Positions 9,169 through 18,942 of a stretch of 64,000 nucleotides of DNA are shown in pieces. Position 1 is the first letter of the stretch, and each line of letters begins with the position of its first letter. The stretch spans positions 1 to 64,000 of the forward strand of contig NZ_LLWK01000034.1 in NCBI RefSeq assembly GCF_001529295.1, in the 5' to 3' direction. This DNA comes from Flavobacterium sp. TAB 87. GTDB taxonomy: Bacteria; Bacteroidota; Bacteroidia; Flavobacteriales; Flavobacteriaceae. Under the pieces are notes generated by a model, which saw only the letters and a program-made list of their open reading frames with translations, was not told where the DNA came from and searched no databases. The position numbers and the translations under genes were made by a program.

Positions 9169-10265
9169 TAATTATTTTTTAAATTTTCAGTGAGAATAGT
9201 GTGATACAAGTCGATTATTTTTTTTGAAACCACTTGTATTTCATATTTTTCTTCAACAAGTTTTCTTCCTTTCATACCCATATTTTTTAACTCTTCAATA
9301 GAAGTATTGATTACTTCTGCAATAGCTTTTTCTAAATTTAGAACTGACAACTCGATCCACCAACCACATTGATGCTTTTCTAAATCTTGCCAAGGAGTTC
9401 CTTGAGTTGTTACTACTGGAACGCCAACTGCTAAAGATTCGGCCACTACAATACCAAAATTCTCGCTGTGTGTGGGAAGTATCATAACATCGGCAGATCT
9501 TAGAAAGTTCCATTTGTCTTCTCCATATTTAACTCCTATAAATTGGACATTTTTTAACTCGGCGCATCTCAGCTTTAAAGTCGCGACATACTCTTCGTCT
9601 CCATTACCTGCAATTTCAAGCTTCCAATTTTTTGTGTCACAATTCCTCCACGCATCCAGTAAGATTTCAATGCCTTTCTTACGATGAATACGTGATAAAA
9701 AGACTATTTTTTGGTTTCCATAATCGCCTTTAATTAGTTTAACATCATTACAATTAATTCCATTTGGAATAGTGGAAACAGAATTTTTAAAACCCAAATC
9801 TCGAATAGTCTTAGCTTCCATTGGAGCAGTTGCATGAAGATATATAGCTCTTTTTATAGCTTTCTCTTGGTATAAAAAAAGTGCAAGTTTCTTTTTTAAA
9901 GAATTATTTGCTAAAATCCAAGGTTCAAGCATACCATGGGGAGAAATAATTACTTTGATACCTAACTGCTGAGCTGCTTTTTGAAAACCCCAGTTTTGTG
10001 GACTCCAAATTCCGTTAATATGTACAATATCTGGATTTTCATTTTTAAGGTAAATTTTAAATTCTTTACTCAAAGAAAACCAACGAAATATAGAAGTATT
10101 AAAGAATTTAATTGAAACACCATCAATCTTAATAGGATCTTTTGATATTCCTGTCGCAATGCTAAAAGAGATTTTTTCTTTTAATGCGTTACTGAGCAAA
10201 CGCATATACTCTGTCGTTCCACCTGCGCTTTTATCAATAGATGCTATATAATGAATTACTTTCAA
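9168..10265 (-). CDS. family 4 glycosyltransferase
   Basis: This is a GT-B enzyme of the polysaccharide assembly line. The N-terminal acceptor domain has SAGGTTEYMRLL and later ISPHGMLEPWIL, a segment common in Bacteroidota GT4 enzymes paired with WcaF-like acetyltransferases. The C-terminal donor domain has KIVFLSRIHRKKGIEIL and ILPTHSENFGIVVAESLAVG, which holds the E-x7-E motif. The 365-aa length is normal. The only plausible start is TTG at 10265, because an in-frame stop lies four codons upstream and no ATG precedes KVIHYIASID. Donor and linkage are unknown. Confidence 0.9.
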   Translation of the reverse strand: MKVIHYIASIDKSAGGTTEYMRLLSNALKEKISFSIATGISKDPIKIDGVSIKFFNTSIFRWFSLSKEFKIYLKNENPDIVHINGIWSPQNWGFQKAAQQLGIKVIISPHGMLEPWILANNSLKKKLALFLYQEKAIKRAIYLHATAPMEAKTIRDLGFKNSVSTIPNGINCNDVKLIKGDYGNQKIVFLSRIHRKKGIEILLDAWRNCDTKNWKLEIAGNGDEEYVATLKLRCAELKNVQFIGVKYGEDKWNFLRSADVMILPTHSENFGIVVAESLAVGVPVVTTQGTPWQDLEKHQCGWWIELSVLNLEKAIAEVINTSIEELKNMGMKGRKLVEEKYEIQVVSKKIIDLYHTILTENLKNN

Positions 10266-10303
10266 TGGTATAGTTTATGTTTAAATTTTATATATCAATT
10301 CAT

Positions 10304-10969
10304 TTAATATACAAAGCCGACTTCCCTATTAAAATATTTAAATTCTTTGCCCAACTCTTTAATTTCTTTAGCTGGATTACCACCATATAATCTATAAGGG
10401 ATAATAAAATTTTTATTTAATAAGGAGTTTGCTCCTAATACACAACAATTCGGTAAAGATGCTCCTCCCAAAATAGTTGATGCTGTTCCTACAAAGCAGT
10501 AATCTCCGATAATTATAGAATGACTGTCTTGGATATTTAATTCGATATTAATGGAATGTGTCAATAATTGACTAGAATATCCTGCAATGGTTACAAAATT
10601 TCCAATTTGAATAACATTAGTACAATCAATATGATGATTTTTTGTAATTGCAGAATGTTGGCCAATTATTAAATGTGATTTACGATCATGCTGATGAAGA
10701 AAGTGCTTTGAAACCGTGTTAGTAGGAAATCCTGTAATCCAATTGCTTCGTCCTATACTAGAGTGCTGCCCTACCGTTATGAGATCTAAATGAACTGCCA
10801 CATTAAAATGTCCAATAGTAGAATTCGAATTCATAATGAGTTTTTTCGGATAGATCCAAGAAAAACCAATTCTAGAAGATGGATGAATTTCGTATTTAAA
10901 ACATTGTATTAGGACAAAACGCTTTAAGGACCATGGCAGTAAAATTGTTATTATCTTTAGGAATAGCAT
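10304..10969 (-). CDS. hexapeptide-repeat acyltransferase
   Basis: This is a left-handed beta-helix protein of 221 aa. Repeats are visible as STIGHFNVAVHLDLITVGQ, IGNFVTIAGYSSQLL, IGDYCFVGTASTILGGA and CCVLGANSLLNK. The C-terminus has YRLYGGNPAKEIKEL, typical of acetyltransferases acting on sugars. It is longer than the WcaF-like protein at 8629 and diverges from it, so it likely acts on another sugar or position. It sits between two GT4 genes, 6 bases after the upstream one, in the same operon. Maltose or galactoside acetyltransferase-like chemistry is the best guess. Confidence 0.85.
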   Translation of the reverse strand: MLFLKIITILLPWSLKRFVLIQCFKYEIHPSSRIGFSWIYPKKLIMNSNSTIGHFNVAVHLDLITVGQHSSIGRSNWITGFPTNTVSKHFLHQHDRKSHLIIGQHSAITKNHHIDCTNVIQIGNFVTIAGYSSQLLTHSINIELNIQDSHSIIIGDYCFVGTASTILGGASLPNCCVLGANSLLNKNFIIPYRLYGGNPAKEIKELGKEFKYFNREVGFVY

Positions 10970-10975
10970 AGTGCA

Positions 10976-12115
10976 TCAGTTTTTAAGTAATTTCACATAT
11001 TGTCTCATAGTGTTATCAAAATCGAATCTTTTTGAGTTCTGATAACCGAGACTAATAATTTCATTTCTAAAAAGCTGATTATTTAATTTTAGAAATTGAT
11101 TAATAAAATCAGTAGGACTATCTGGATCAGCATATAATGCGGCTTTTCCTCCGACTTCACTCATCATAGGAGCTTTACAAGTAGTTATAACAGGTGCGCC
11201 ACAGGCTTGAGCTTCAATTATCGGCCAACCAAAACCTTCAGAATAAGATGGGAAGATCATAGCTTGACAATGAGAATAAAGTGCTATAATTTCCCTGTCA
11301 CTAGGATTATTTATTTGTACGATTCTGTTGGAAATATTTAACTTTTGAATTAGTTCAAGCAATTCAGAATTTAATTTTTCCCCCGCAAAAATCACCAGTC
11401 CATCCCAGTCTTTTTGCAGTTCATAAATCATATAAATTAATAGCTTTCTATTTTTGCGCTCTAAATCAGAACCTACATGTAAAATAAGGTCTTTGTCTTT
11501 TAATAATTTAAATTTATTTAATAGTTTTTGAATTTCAACTTCTTCCAAAGGCGCAAATTTTTCAGATAAAGAATTATGAATGCATATCCAATTTTTACTG
11601 ATATTAGGTTTACGATCAATTTGCTTTAATTGATTTAATGTGAATTCAGATACTGCTGCCAGCTTATTAGCACCAGATAGAGCCTTTAAAATTATTTTTT
11701 GTAAAAAAACACCAGATTTTGTAGTAGAACAATATGTATCACTAAAGCCGAGACCTGCTCTTATAGCTAAAACATCATGACAAGTTATTAGTGTCTTATT
11801 TTTTGGCAAAAAATAAAGATAAATCGCGTTGGAATGATCGCATATGTGATAACTAACTCGCTTACGTAAAATGAAGTTTGAAACTTGAATAATTAAAAGT
11901 TTAGTAGGAAATAAGATGAATTTATCAGTATATCCCAACCATTTCATTAAAATTATTTTATTAAAAGCAAAATTTATAAATACCTCATTGGGACGAATCA
12001 CACTGACATGGAACTTAGATTTTTTATAGCCTTCTGCCATTAGCTCTTCAAAAATTTGCATGCTATATTGCTTATCACTTTTATAATTGCCAATTAGAAC
12101 TATTTTCGCAGTCAT
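10976..12115 (-). CDS. family 4 glycosyltransferase
   Basis: This is a GT-B glycosyltransferase of about 379 aa. The open frame extends 45 codons further upstream, to 12250, but that extension lies inside the polymerase gene. The ATG at 12115 gives an ATGA overlap with the polymerase stop and starts the protein at MTAKIVLIGNYK. The donor domain shows DLILHVGSDLERKNRKLL and FPSYSEGFGWPIIEAQACG with the E-x7-E motif, followed by APVITT. CHDVLAIRAGLG in the first half is typical of GT4 mannosyl- or rhamnosyltransferase-like enzymes. The substrate is unknown. Confidence 0.9.
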   Translation of the reverse strand: MTAKIVLIGNYKSDKQYSMQIFEELMAEGYKKSKFHVSVIRPNEVFINFAFNKIILMKWLGYTDKFILFPTKLLIIQVSNFILRKRVSYHICDHSNAIYLYFLPKNKTLITCHDVLAIRAGLGFSDTYCSTTKSGVFLQKIILKALSGANKLAAVSEFTLNQLKQIDRKPNISKNWICIHNSLSEKFAPLEEVEIQKLLNKFKLLKDKDLILHVGSDLERKNRKLLIYMIYELQKDWDGLVIFAGEKLNSELLELIQKLNISNRIVQINNPSDREIIALYSHCQAMIFPSYSEGFGWPIIEAQACGAPVITTCKAPMMSEVGGKAALYADPDSPTDFINQFLKLNNQLFRNEIISLGYQNSKRFDFDNTMRQYVKLLKN

Positions 12116-13431
12116 AACGTATCTTTTTGCAATGGTATTCCTGTTTTTTTCATACTTGCTACAACAAAACCAGCCATAATTATTGAATAACCTAAAATGC
12201 TGGGCTGAGCCCACTGTCCTTGAAATATTGCAATACACGCAGCTCCACAAATAATAAAAGGCAATAATTTTTCTTCTTGTGGTAATCGTAAAGATTTTAC
12301 CGCAATACTAATTGCTAAAAATATACGCAGTACCATTAACCCTCCACCAAAGATGATTCCTTGCTCACCTCCCAGTCGGCCAAACTCTGTTTCTGAAACT
12401 AAAAATTTGGTTTTACCCGTTAACATTTGCGCACCAGCGTTTGTTCCCATACCTAAATTTCCTGAAAACATAGGTTGATTAAATAAGTCAAGAATTGGTC
12501 GAACAAATTCATTTACTGCCCTTAAAAAAATGCTATCTGTGAAACCACCTCCTGTAGCATTATTCACACTATCAACTCGATCCATAAATACCTCCGTTCC
12601 TAAATTAAATAGAGTTGAATAACTTTGCAGAAGGGCAATTACCAAATAAAAAACTGTAGCACTAATTAGCAATTTAAATATCATCTTGCCGCTAGTAACG
12701 GATGCAATTATAGCAAACAATCCTACAATCGCAACGGCAACTACTGCTCCTCTGCTGATGGTTAAGGGCAAGGCAACAACTAAAGCAATTGTACTCAAAT
12801 AAAGCAAGACTTTAGAACAAGAATCTTTGGATAGCCAAAAATAAAATACAAAAACAGAAGCCGCGGTATAAAAATTAGACAAACCAGAAATGAATGAAAA
12901 TGTTCCAGGCGGCCTGCTGTATCCCATTGCGCCTGAGAACCCTGCGCTTCCCTCTCCTCCTACACCAATATTAATAAAAGCGGTCTGAGGGCTACTAAAT
13001 TGAAAATAGACAACTATGGTCATGAAAATATTGAGAAGCAATAGAACTCTTCCTATTCTTAGTACATCCTCTTTTGAAAAAACTTGCCCAATTATAAAAA
13101 TTAATGGAAAATGAAGTAACATAATTCTTGCTCCATAAAGACCAACAAAAAGATTAGCATGTCCAAAGGTTAGCGTAATTGCCAAGCTAAACAATGTAAA
13201 GATTAATCCGAAGATAACATACGAATTTACAAATTTCACATTTAAGTAAAATGCTCTAATGATTATATAAATCGCAATTGGATCGCGAACGACCAATAAA
13301 GGAGTCGCAAAAGTAGGTAAAACCCATTTGCGCAAAGCTCCCTCAAATATCCAAAGTAAAAAATAAGCCCAAATGGCTACTTTTAAAGACTTGTATGCGG
13401 GTTCAACTTCTAGTTCTGCAGTTATATTCAT
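12112..13431 (-). CDS. Wzy-like O-antigen/exopolysaccharide polymerase
   Basis: This 439-aa integral membrane protein has about ten to twelve predicted helices. It probably joins lipid-linked repeat units in the periplasm. Features that support this are a long hydrophilic loop between late helices (about residues 280-350, with DRVDSVNNATGGGFTDS), the SRGAVVAVAI segment typical of the O-antigen ligase/polymerase superfamily, and the N-terminal WIFEGALRKWVLP motif seen in Bacteroidota polymerases. Overall sequence conservation in this family is low, so identification rests on topology and context. It is flanked on both sides by GT4 genes and overlaps the next gene by an ATGA. Confidence 0.82.
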   Translation of the reverse strand: MNITAELEVEPAYKSLKVAIWAYFLLWIFEGALRKWVLPTFATPLLVVRDPIAIYIIIRAFYLNVKFVNSYVIFGLIFTLFSLAITLTFGHANLFVGLYGARIMLLHFPLIFIIGQVFSKEDVLRIGRVLLLLNIFMTIVVYFQFSSPQTAFINIGVGGEGSAGFSGAMGYSRPPGTFSFISGLSNFYTAASVFVFYFWLSKDSCSKVLLYLSTIALVVALPLTISRGAVVAVAIVGLFAIIASVTSGKMIFKLLISATVFYLVIALLQSYSTLFNLGTEVFMDRVDSVNNATGGGFTDSIFLRAVNEFVRPILDLFNQPMFSGNLGMGTNAGAQMLTGKTKFLVSETEFGRLGGEQGIIFGGGLMVLRIFLAISIAVKSLRLPQEEKLLPFIICGAACIAIFQGQWAQPSILGYSIIMAGFVVASMKKTGIPLQKDTL

Positions 13432-13442
13432 TTACTTAATTA

Positions 13443-14684
13443 CTATAAAATCTTTAGTGAAGAAAGGGCATCAGTCATTTCTTGTCCATAAACTGACCAT
13501 GGTCTCGTCTGTGCTTTTTTTTGAGCTGCAGTACCTAGTATTTCTAATAGTTCTGGTCTTTCAATTATCTTGGTTATCACTCTTTTGATCGCAATTGCTG
13601 AACCGGGTTTCACAATCCAACCATCTACCCCATCTCGTATTAAATCTGGACCTGCTGTACGATTTGTAGTAATTACAGGAACTCCTTGAGACATAGCTTC
13701 TGTAATAACCAAACCAAAACCCTCAAAGAGTGATGGAAAAACTAAAACATCATGCTGCTTCATACAATCTAAAACTTGATCGTGCGATAAAGATGGAATC
13801 CATTGGTGTTTTTCTAACGCGTTATTTAATGCACTACAATTATCGACTGACTTTTGTCCCACGATTGTTAATTCTACTGCATTGCGCATTCCTTCTACCG
13901 CCTCAAATAAATAAGAAAGTCCTTTTCGTTGTGAAAGGCCGCCTATAAACAAAACTTTGAGTTTTCGATTAGCCAGTGGCTCATATATTTTTTTCTGTCT
14001 AACTTTTGGAAAACCGTAAGGAATTACTTTTATTTCAGGTAAATTTCCCGGATAAGTTTCTAATGTTTTTTTTGTAAAAGTACTGGCTACAAAAATAATA
14101 TCCGCTAAAGCCAATTCATGGTCTTTATTACTCAACTTTTTATAGGAGTCATTAAAACCTGTAAGCGTCTCTGCCCATTCTGGATTGAGGTCAAACTCTT
14201 TTTGCATTAGTAAACGAGCACTTCTCCAATAACCAATAGGTAAGTCATAAATACAATTCATACCTATTTTTTTTGCTTTTATAAATGTCGCTAGTGCGCC
14301 GTCTTCGTAAGCATAAACTGCTGTAGCACCTTTTTTTTGTTCACCAATCAAATTATTGGCGATCCATTTATCATGCTTTTGATACACCTTATCTATGCAA
14401 AAAAATCCTTTTTCATGCTTAACTAGAAATTGTAGATGAAATTTTGATGCAAGTAAACGTCCAAACTCAAAAAAGGATTTTGATTTTGTCAACAATTGCC
14501 ATGTCGAATCTAATCTTCTTCGTTTTAGATCATTTAACTTTGAGTGCTTGCTTGCCTTATCTAATAATTGACCTTCAAAAATGGCAACACAGGTATAGAT
14601 TTTATATAAAATTTTATTTCTAAGCAATCCATCAATTAACGCTTTAGCATTTTCATTTAATGTTGGATGTGAAAACAATATCAT
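13443..14684 (-). CDS. family 4 glycosyltransferase
   Basis: This is a GT-B glycosyltransferase. The donor domain shows KVLFIGGLSQRKGLSYL and FPSLFEGFGLVITEAMSQG with the E-x7-E motif, followed by VPVITTNRTAGPDLI. The first half has AYEDGALATFIKAKK and YDLPIGYW, common in Bacteroidota exopolysaccharide GT4 enzymes. Two start codons are possible: ATG at 14693 (416 aa, MVKMILFSHP) or ATG at 14684 (413 aa, MILFSHP). The latter makes an ATGA overlap with the upstream acetyltransferase, as seen elsewhere in this locus, and is preferred here. Substrate is unknown. Confidence 0.9.
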   Translation of the reverse strand: MILFSHPTLNENAKALIDGLLRNKILYKIYTCVAIFEGQLLDKASKHSKLNDLKRRRLDSTWQLLTKSKSFFEFGRLLASKFHLQFLVKHEKGFFCIDKVYQKHDKWIANNLIGEQKKGATAVYAYEDGALATFIKAKKIGMNCIYDLPIGYWRSARLLMQKEFDLNPEWAETLTGFNDSYKKLSNKDHELALADIIFVASTFTKKTLETYPGNLPEIKVIPYGFPKVRQKKIYEPLANRKLKVLFIGGLSQRKGLSYLFEAVEGMRNAVELTIVGQKSVDNCSALNNALEKHQWIPSLSHDQVLDCMKQHDVLVFPSLFEGFGLVITEAMSQGVPVITTNRTAGPDLIRDGVDGWIVKPGSAIAIKRVITKIIERPELLEILGTAAQKKAQTRPWSVYGQEMTDALSSLKIL

Positions 14685-15271
14685 TTTAACCATGCGTTAT
14701 TTGTTGCAAGAAATTCACAAGGATTATAATTTAATGTGGTAGTTCTATTTTTTCTAATTTCTTGAGCGGGATTACCAATTACTATGGAATAATCGGCAAC
14801 ATTTTTAGATACTACTGCACCTGCTCCTACAACTGCTCCTTTACCAACTGTCACTCCTGGCAATATAATGGCATTTGTCGCTATCCATGCGTAATCTCCA
14901 ATTGATATAGGTGCTTTTTTGTGGCTCCAGAGAGAATCGGAAACATCGTGAGAAGCACTTAAAATAATTACTCCGTCATTTATACAAACATTTTTTCCAA
15001 TGCTTACTTTATCATGTAGAGCAATTTCTACTTTACCTAAAGTAGAAAAATCACCAATTGATAAATTATCTTTTCGTCCTTTTATAGTAACAATTCCGAT
15101 CTCGGCAGTGTGAGATATGCTAGCTCCATTCTTAATGAGCTTATTTCTTCTTCTATTATTCTGTATTAACTCAGAAAGCGTTAATAGCCTTTTTGCCCAA
15201 CTCTTAAAGAAAGCTTTGCTAAATAATTTAAACTGAACTCGATTACTCCATAAGTACTTCAGACTCGCCAT
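14681..15271 (-). CDS. WcaF-like hexapeptide-repeat acetyltransferase
   Basis: This sugar O-acetyltransferase of 196 aa has beta-helix repeats that start at about residue 70 (IGDFSTLGKVEIAL, IGKNVCINDGVIILSAS). They continue through HDVSDSLWSHKKAPISIGDYAWIA and VGKGAVVGAGAVVSKNV. HD in SASHDV provides the usual catalytic His, and the end motif is IGNPAQEIRKNR. It resembles the protein at 8629 in class but not closely in sequence, so the repeat unit may be acetylated at more than one site. It lies 11 bases after the upstream glycosyltransferase gene. Confidence 0.88.
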   Translation of the reverse strand: MASLKYLWSNRVQFKLFSKAFFKSWAKRLLTLSELIQNNRRRNKLIKNGASISHTAEIGIVTIKGRKDNLSIGDFSTLGKVEIALHDKVSIGKNVCINDGVIILSASHDVSDSLWSHKKAPISIGDYAWIATNAIILPGVTVGKGAVVGAGAVVSKNVADYSIVIGNPAQEIRKNRTTTLNYNPCEFLATNNAWLK

Positions 15272-15282
15272 AGATATTATCT

Positions 15283-16395
15283 TTATTTTAATCCTTCTAC
15301 AAATTTTAGTGCTACAGATTCTAAACTATTTTCATCTGACGCTATAAATTTTGTACTTATAAATTTAATTATAGATGCTTGATTTTCATACTCTGTTAAA
15401 TTTAAAAACTTTTTTTGTCTAAAGTTTTTAGTTCTCCAATTTCTTGCAATACACAGAACAGGCAATTGATGTTCAAACATCGCAGCCAAGCTTCCACTTT
15501 TTTGATTTAATAGATAAGGTGTTGTAGAAATACCGTACTGACATTTTAACAGTAAATCGCTTATATCACTATCTGTGGCAAAACCTGTAACTTCAATGTC
15601 AATGTGATGTTCTAATAATACATTTTCCCATTCTGCGATAGCGCTCCCGCAATTACCAATAAAGAAAAATTTTACTCTTTTCTTTTTTTCAGATAATGAA
15701 AGCGCAAGTTTCAAATCGTTAAGAAATTTTTCTACAGGTGCCCCGTGATGAATATTACCGAAAATACAAAATCTCAGTTCTACTTCGTCTTTAGCTGTTT
15801 CTAGGCATGATTCTAAATTTTTAATAATATTGCTAAACAAAGGCAGTAATTGTGCATTATATCCTAACTCTGTTATTTTATAATGATACACATCAGTTTG
15901 AGTACTTAGTGCTACCTCCTTTTTAAATTTCAGAATTTTTAGAATTAAATTCTTTTGCAACAAACCAATACACTTACTTTTATAGGTATCATTTAAATCC
16001 ATTCCAACCCATAGTTCATGAAGCATAATATGCCACTTATGATTTCCTTTAATTTTTTTTAAAAAAGAAGACAACCAAAATGGCAATCCTTTCGGATTAA
16101 AACTATAAGGAACAAATTGTAACGAAATCCAATCGGGTTCCAGTTCTCTCACCACACGTTGCGACCAAATAAGACGTTGTTGATTTTCAGTAGATATTGG
16201 AATTCTATGAACTACTACTATAGTTTCCTCTATCTCTTGATTTTCAGTGGTAAAAGAGATAACCTGTTGATCGCATAAAGATAAAATCTGAGCTTTATGA
16301 CCAGATCTTATAAGGTTACCACATAGACGCCGTGTATAATCACCAACTCCATCTTTGCCCGCTTGAGCGGATCCACAGAGGAACAAAATATCCAT
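15283..16395 (-). CDS. probable glycosyltransferase (GT4-like)
   Basis: This 370-aa protein has the general form of a GT-B glycosyltransferase. MDILFLCGSAQAGKDGVGDYTRRLC at the N-terminus is a GT4-type opening with a glycine-rich acceptor loop. ISLQFVPYSFNPKGLPFWL follows, and the late segment YGISTTPYLLNQKSGSLAAMFEHQLPVLC replaces the usual E-x7-E motif. The canonical glutamate pair is not obvious, so donor specificity and even activity are less certain than for its neighbours. It belongs to a Bacteroidota group found in polysaccharide loci. A gap of 161 bases separates it from the upstream GT2 gene. Confidence 0.72.
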   Translation of the reverse strand: MDILFLCGSAQAGKDGVGDYTRRLCGNLIRSGHKAQILSLCDQQVISFTTENQEIEETIVVVHRIPISTENQQRLIWSQRVVRELEPDWISLQFVPYSFNPKGLPFWLSSFLKKIKGNHKWHIMLHELWVGMDLNDTYKSKCIGLLQKNLILKILKFKKEVALSTQTDVYHYKITELGYNAQLLPLFSNIIKNLESCLETAKDEVELRFCIFGNIHHGAPVEKFLNDLKLALSLSEKKKRVKFFFIGNCGSAIAEWENVLLEHHIDIEVTGFATDSDISDLLLKCQYGISTTPYLLNQKSGSLAAMFEHQLPVLCIARNWRTKNFRQKKFLNLTEYENQASIIKFISTKFIASDENSLESVALKFVEGLK

Positions 16396-16556
16396 ATTTT
16401 AATTTAAATTAGTAAGAGAGATTAATGTTTTATTATGGTAGAGTTGCAGTTGCATACAACGTCTATAAAAAAACTTATGTTCAGATAAAAAAAAGAGTAT
16501 TGCAATTTAGTTTTATTACAATTTTAGCTCTCCTTTAGCACAATGCTTATTAAAAT

Positions 16557-17477
16557 TTAACTGTTAGTCTTTTTAAAAAATTTATTACAAATTAAGTCAT
16601 AGAAATTGATGAAGGAAATCTCAAATAGATTTCGATTAGTCACACAAATGAATAGACCATTTAATTTTCGTCTTCCAACCATTTGTTGAATGAAAGCTTC
16701 TTTATTATTTTTGATGAATTTTTCAAATGTTTTTACAAGTATCTCCGAAGAATTTTTTTGGTTCTCCAAATAATTATAAATCCACTTTTCTAGCCCGATA
16801 AGAGCAACCCTTTTTAACTCTAGACTGCTTGTACTTGTAATATTGAATTGATTTTTTCGATATAAAAATACAGGACTGGAAGTGTAAGCGATACCTTTCT
16901 CTCCGCAAGCAATAAATGCAGAAACATAATCTGAAGCCCAAGCTAGTGGAAGTTTAAAAAAACCACCAACATTTAATAAAGAACTTTTTCTAAATACAAA
17001 ATCTGAAATAAATTGTTCACTTCTTCCTTCCAGACAGTTCACAATGTAGTTATCTGTCTTTTCAAATTCAGGACAACAATTGCTTAAGCCAATTTCTTCT
17101 GAGTTTTCATTAATAATTTTAAGTCTACAATGAAATACATCTAATTCAGGATAACGATTGATCAATTTATCAAATTCATTTAAATATTCTGCTTCCAATT
17201 TATCATCATCACCCATTAAAATAAAAAAATCACCTTTAGCCAACCGCAAACATTTGTTCCAATTATCAATAACATTTTCCGCTCCTGTATTAACTTTATT
17301 TTCAAAGTATCTAATCCTTGGATCATCAAATTTTTCAACGATATCCAAAATTTCATCAGGAGAACAGTCGTTAACAATAATCAATTCAAAATCTTTGAAT
17401 GTTTGTGATAGTATGCTAGTAATACATTCTTCAAGAAAACGACTCTTAAATGCTGGAATTCCAATCGAATATCTCAT
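16557..17477 (-). CDS. family 2 glycosyltransferase
   Basis: This is a GT-A glycosyltransferase of 306 aa. YSIGIPAFKSRFLEECITSIL and LIIVNDCSPDEIL form the nucleotide-binding part. FILMGDDDKLEAEYL carries the metal-binding aspartates. The C-terminal region (about 200-300) is rich in lysine and aromatic residues and may touch the membrane. It lies 36 bases after the flippase gene and begins the glycosyltransferase block. The sugar added is unknown. Confidence 0.88.
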   Translation of the reverse strand: MRYSIGIPAFKSRFLEECITSILSQTFKDFELIIVNDCSPDEILDIVEKFDDPRIRYFENKVNTGAENVIDNWNKCLRLAKGDFFILMGDDDKLEAEYLNEFDKLINRYPELDVFHCRLKIINENSEEIGLSNCCPEFEKTDNYIVNCLEGRSEQFISDFVFRKSSLLNVGGFFKLPLAWASDYVSAFIACGEKGIAYTSSPVFLYRKNQFNITSTSSLELKRVALIGLEKWIYNYLENQKNSSEILVKTFEKFIKNNKEAFIQQMVGRRKLNGLFICVTNRNLFEISFINFYDLICNKFFKKTNS

Positions 17478-17513
17478 ATAATTTGTTTGAACGATAAAGT
17501 TTTAAAAAAGTTT

Positions 17514-18806
17514 CTAAATAGTCTTCGGATTATTATTATTCAATTTTAAAATTTTGTAATATCCGTAGAGCACGTGCAACACCATTTGAACTATAGCAAC
17601 AAGAATATTTAAGTATAAAATTCCTTTCAAATTCGATATATCAAAAATGAAACAACCTAAAATTATAGGGAACAAACTTGCCGAAATGGAAATATAGTAA
17701 TGTAAAATCCATCCTCTACTTAAATAGAGCGATAGAGCCGAGCTCATTACCATTGTTATTGTTGTCCCTATTATTAATAGTACTAATTCAGTGTGTAAGC
17801 CTTGATAATTTTTTCCTAAAATCCAAAGTATTTGGTCTGAAAAAAAGTAAGTACAAGCAATTATACAAAGAGAAATTATTATAAAAAACGAGACAATTTT
17901 AGAATAATGTTGCAGTAGCTTTTCAGGCTGATTTTGTATTCTTGCAAATCTAGGAACAATTAGCGTTGTAAATACAACTAAAAGGAGATTCAAAATTGCG
18001 CTTATTCTTCCTAATGCTCCAATTTGCGCTAAAGATGCAGCATTTCCAAATATCGAAATTATCCAAGTTGATATTTGCCCTGAAAAACAGTAATAAACGA
18101 GACCTGGCAAACTTCTTTTAACAATTTTAGAAATTTCAATTTTAATTGCAGGATCTTCGCTCTGCGAAGAATCAGCAAATAATTTTGTGACTTTTTTTAA
18201 TTGAAAATTTCCATAAATTCTTGCTAATCCTCCCGCTAAGATTGAAAGATATGCAAAAGGAAATATAAAAATTGTACCACTAACCAATAGCAATCTCCCT
18301 AAACTAACCGCTATCTGATTCTTTTGAAGCGGCAAAATACTTTGATTAAGTTTTAAGGGAATTTCAAGTAACGAGTCGGATAAAGCTGCGAAAAATGCAG
18401 GTATTATTGCTGATATTATCAGAAGAGAAATCAACAAACTAGCTCCATTATGCATTAATAAATAAAGTAAAACAGGTAGCGACACAATTAAACTTACAAC
18501 ACCAAATTTTTTACGCATTTGAAGTCCAGTAGATAATACTTTTCCTAAATTTTCCTTATCCTGCCAAACCTTTCCTCCTTGCGCCATTACTCCAGTCGAA
18601 ATTCCTCCGTCTGACAGGATAGTCATTGCGCCCAACATTGTATTTGCTAAAGTATAGAAGGCATATTCCTGAACGGTTAACAAACGAATGATAAGTATTC
18701 CGCATAAAAAGCCAACAGCTTGCACAATCACCTGAGCGCTTCCTGTTACTGAAATTAACTTTCCCCAATTGAGTATAGTGTTATATTTAGGATGCTGTTT
18801 GAGCAT
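17514..18806 (-). CDS. Wzx-like lipid-linked repeat-unit flippase
   Basis: This MATE/MOP-superfamily membrane protein probably moves the undecaprenyl-linked repeat unit across the inner membrane. About twelve hydrophobic segments span the length. The N-terminal region has VQAVGFLCGILIIRLLTVQEYAFYTLANT, a typical polysaccharide-biosynthesis flippase pattern, followed by ILSDGGISTGVMAQGG. The frame can be extended to a TTG at 18824, but ATG at 18806 (MLKQHPKYNT, 430 aa) is the more likely start. It fits with the polymerase (12112) and co-polymerase (2559) as a complete Wzx/Wzy/Wzc pathway. Confidence 0.88.
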   Translation of the reverse strand: MLKQHPKYNTILNWGKLISVTGSAQVIVQAVGFLCGILIIRLLTVQEYAFYTLANTMLGAMTILSDGGISTGVMAQGGKVWQDKENLGKVLSTGLQMRKKFGVVSLIVSLPVLLYLLMHNGASLLISLLIISAIIPAFFAALSDSLLEIPLKLNQSILPLQKNQIAVSLGRLLLVSGTIFIFPFAYLSILAGGLARIYGNFQLKKVTKLFADSSQSEDPAIKIEISKIVKRSLPGLVYYCFSGQISTWIISIFGNAASLAQIGALGRISAILNLLLVVFTTLIVPRFARIQNQPEKLLQHYSKIVSFFIIISLCIIACTYFFSDQILWILGKNYQGLHTELVLLIIGTTITMVMSSALSLYLSRGWILHYYISISASLFPIILGCFIFDISNLKGILYLNILVAIVQMVLHVLYGYYKILKLNNNNPKTI

Positions 18807-18942
18807 AAAAACTTTATCTTTCAAGATATAAATTTCAAAGGAATTAAAATTAAAGTTTTTTGTAGGTACTGAAGAATCCCCCTTACGTTTTTAACAAATA
18901 ACTTCGCTAATAGTATAGCAAGGTTTCTTTCGATTTTATCAA

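Noticed and set aside
12116..12250. 45-codon N-terminal extension of the glycosyltransferase gene at 10976
   Set aside because: It lies within the polymerase gene on the same strand in another frame, has no family match, and the ATG at 12115 gives a normal ATGA overlap.
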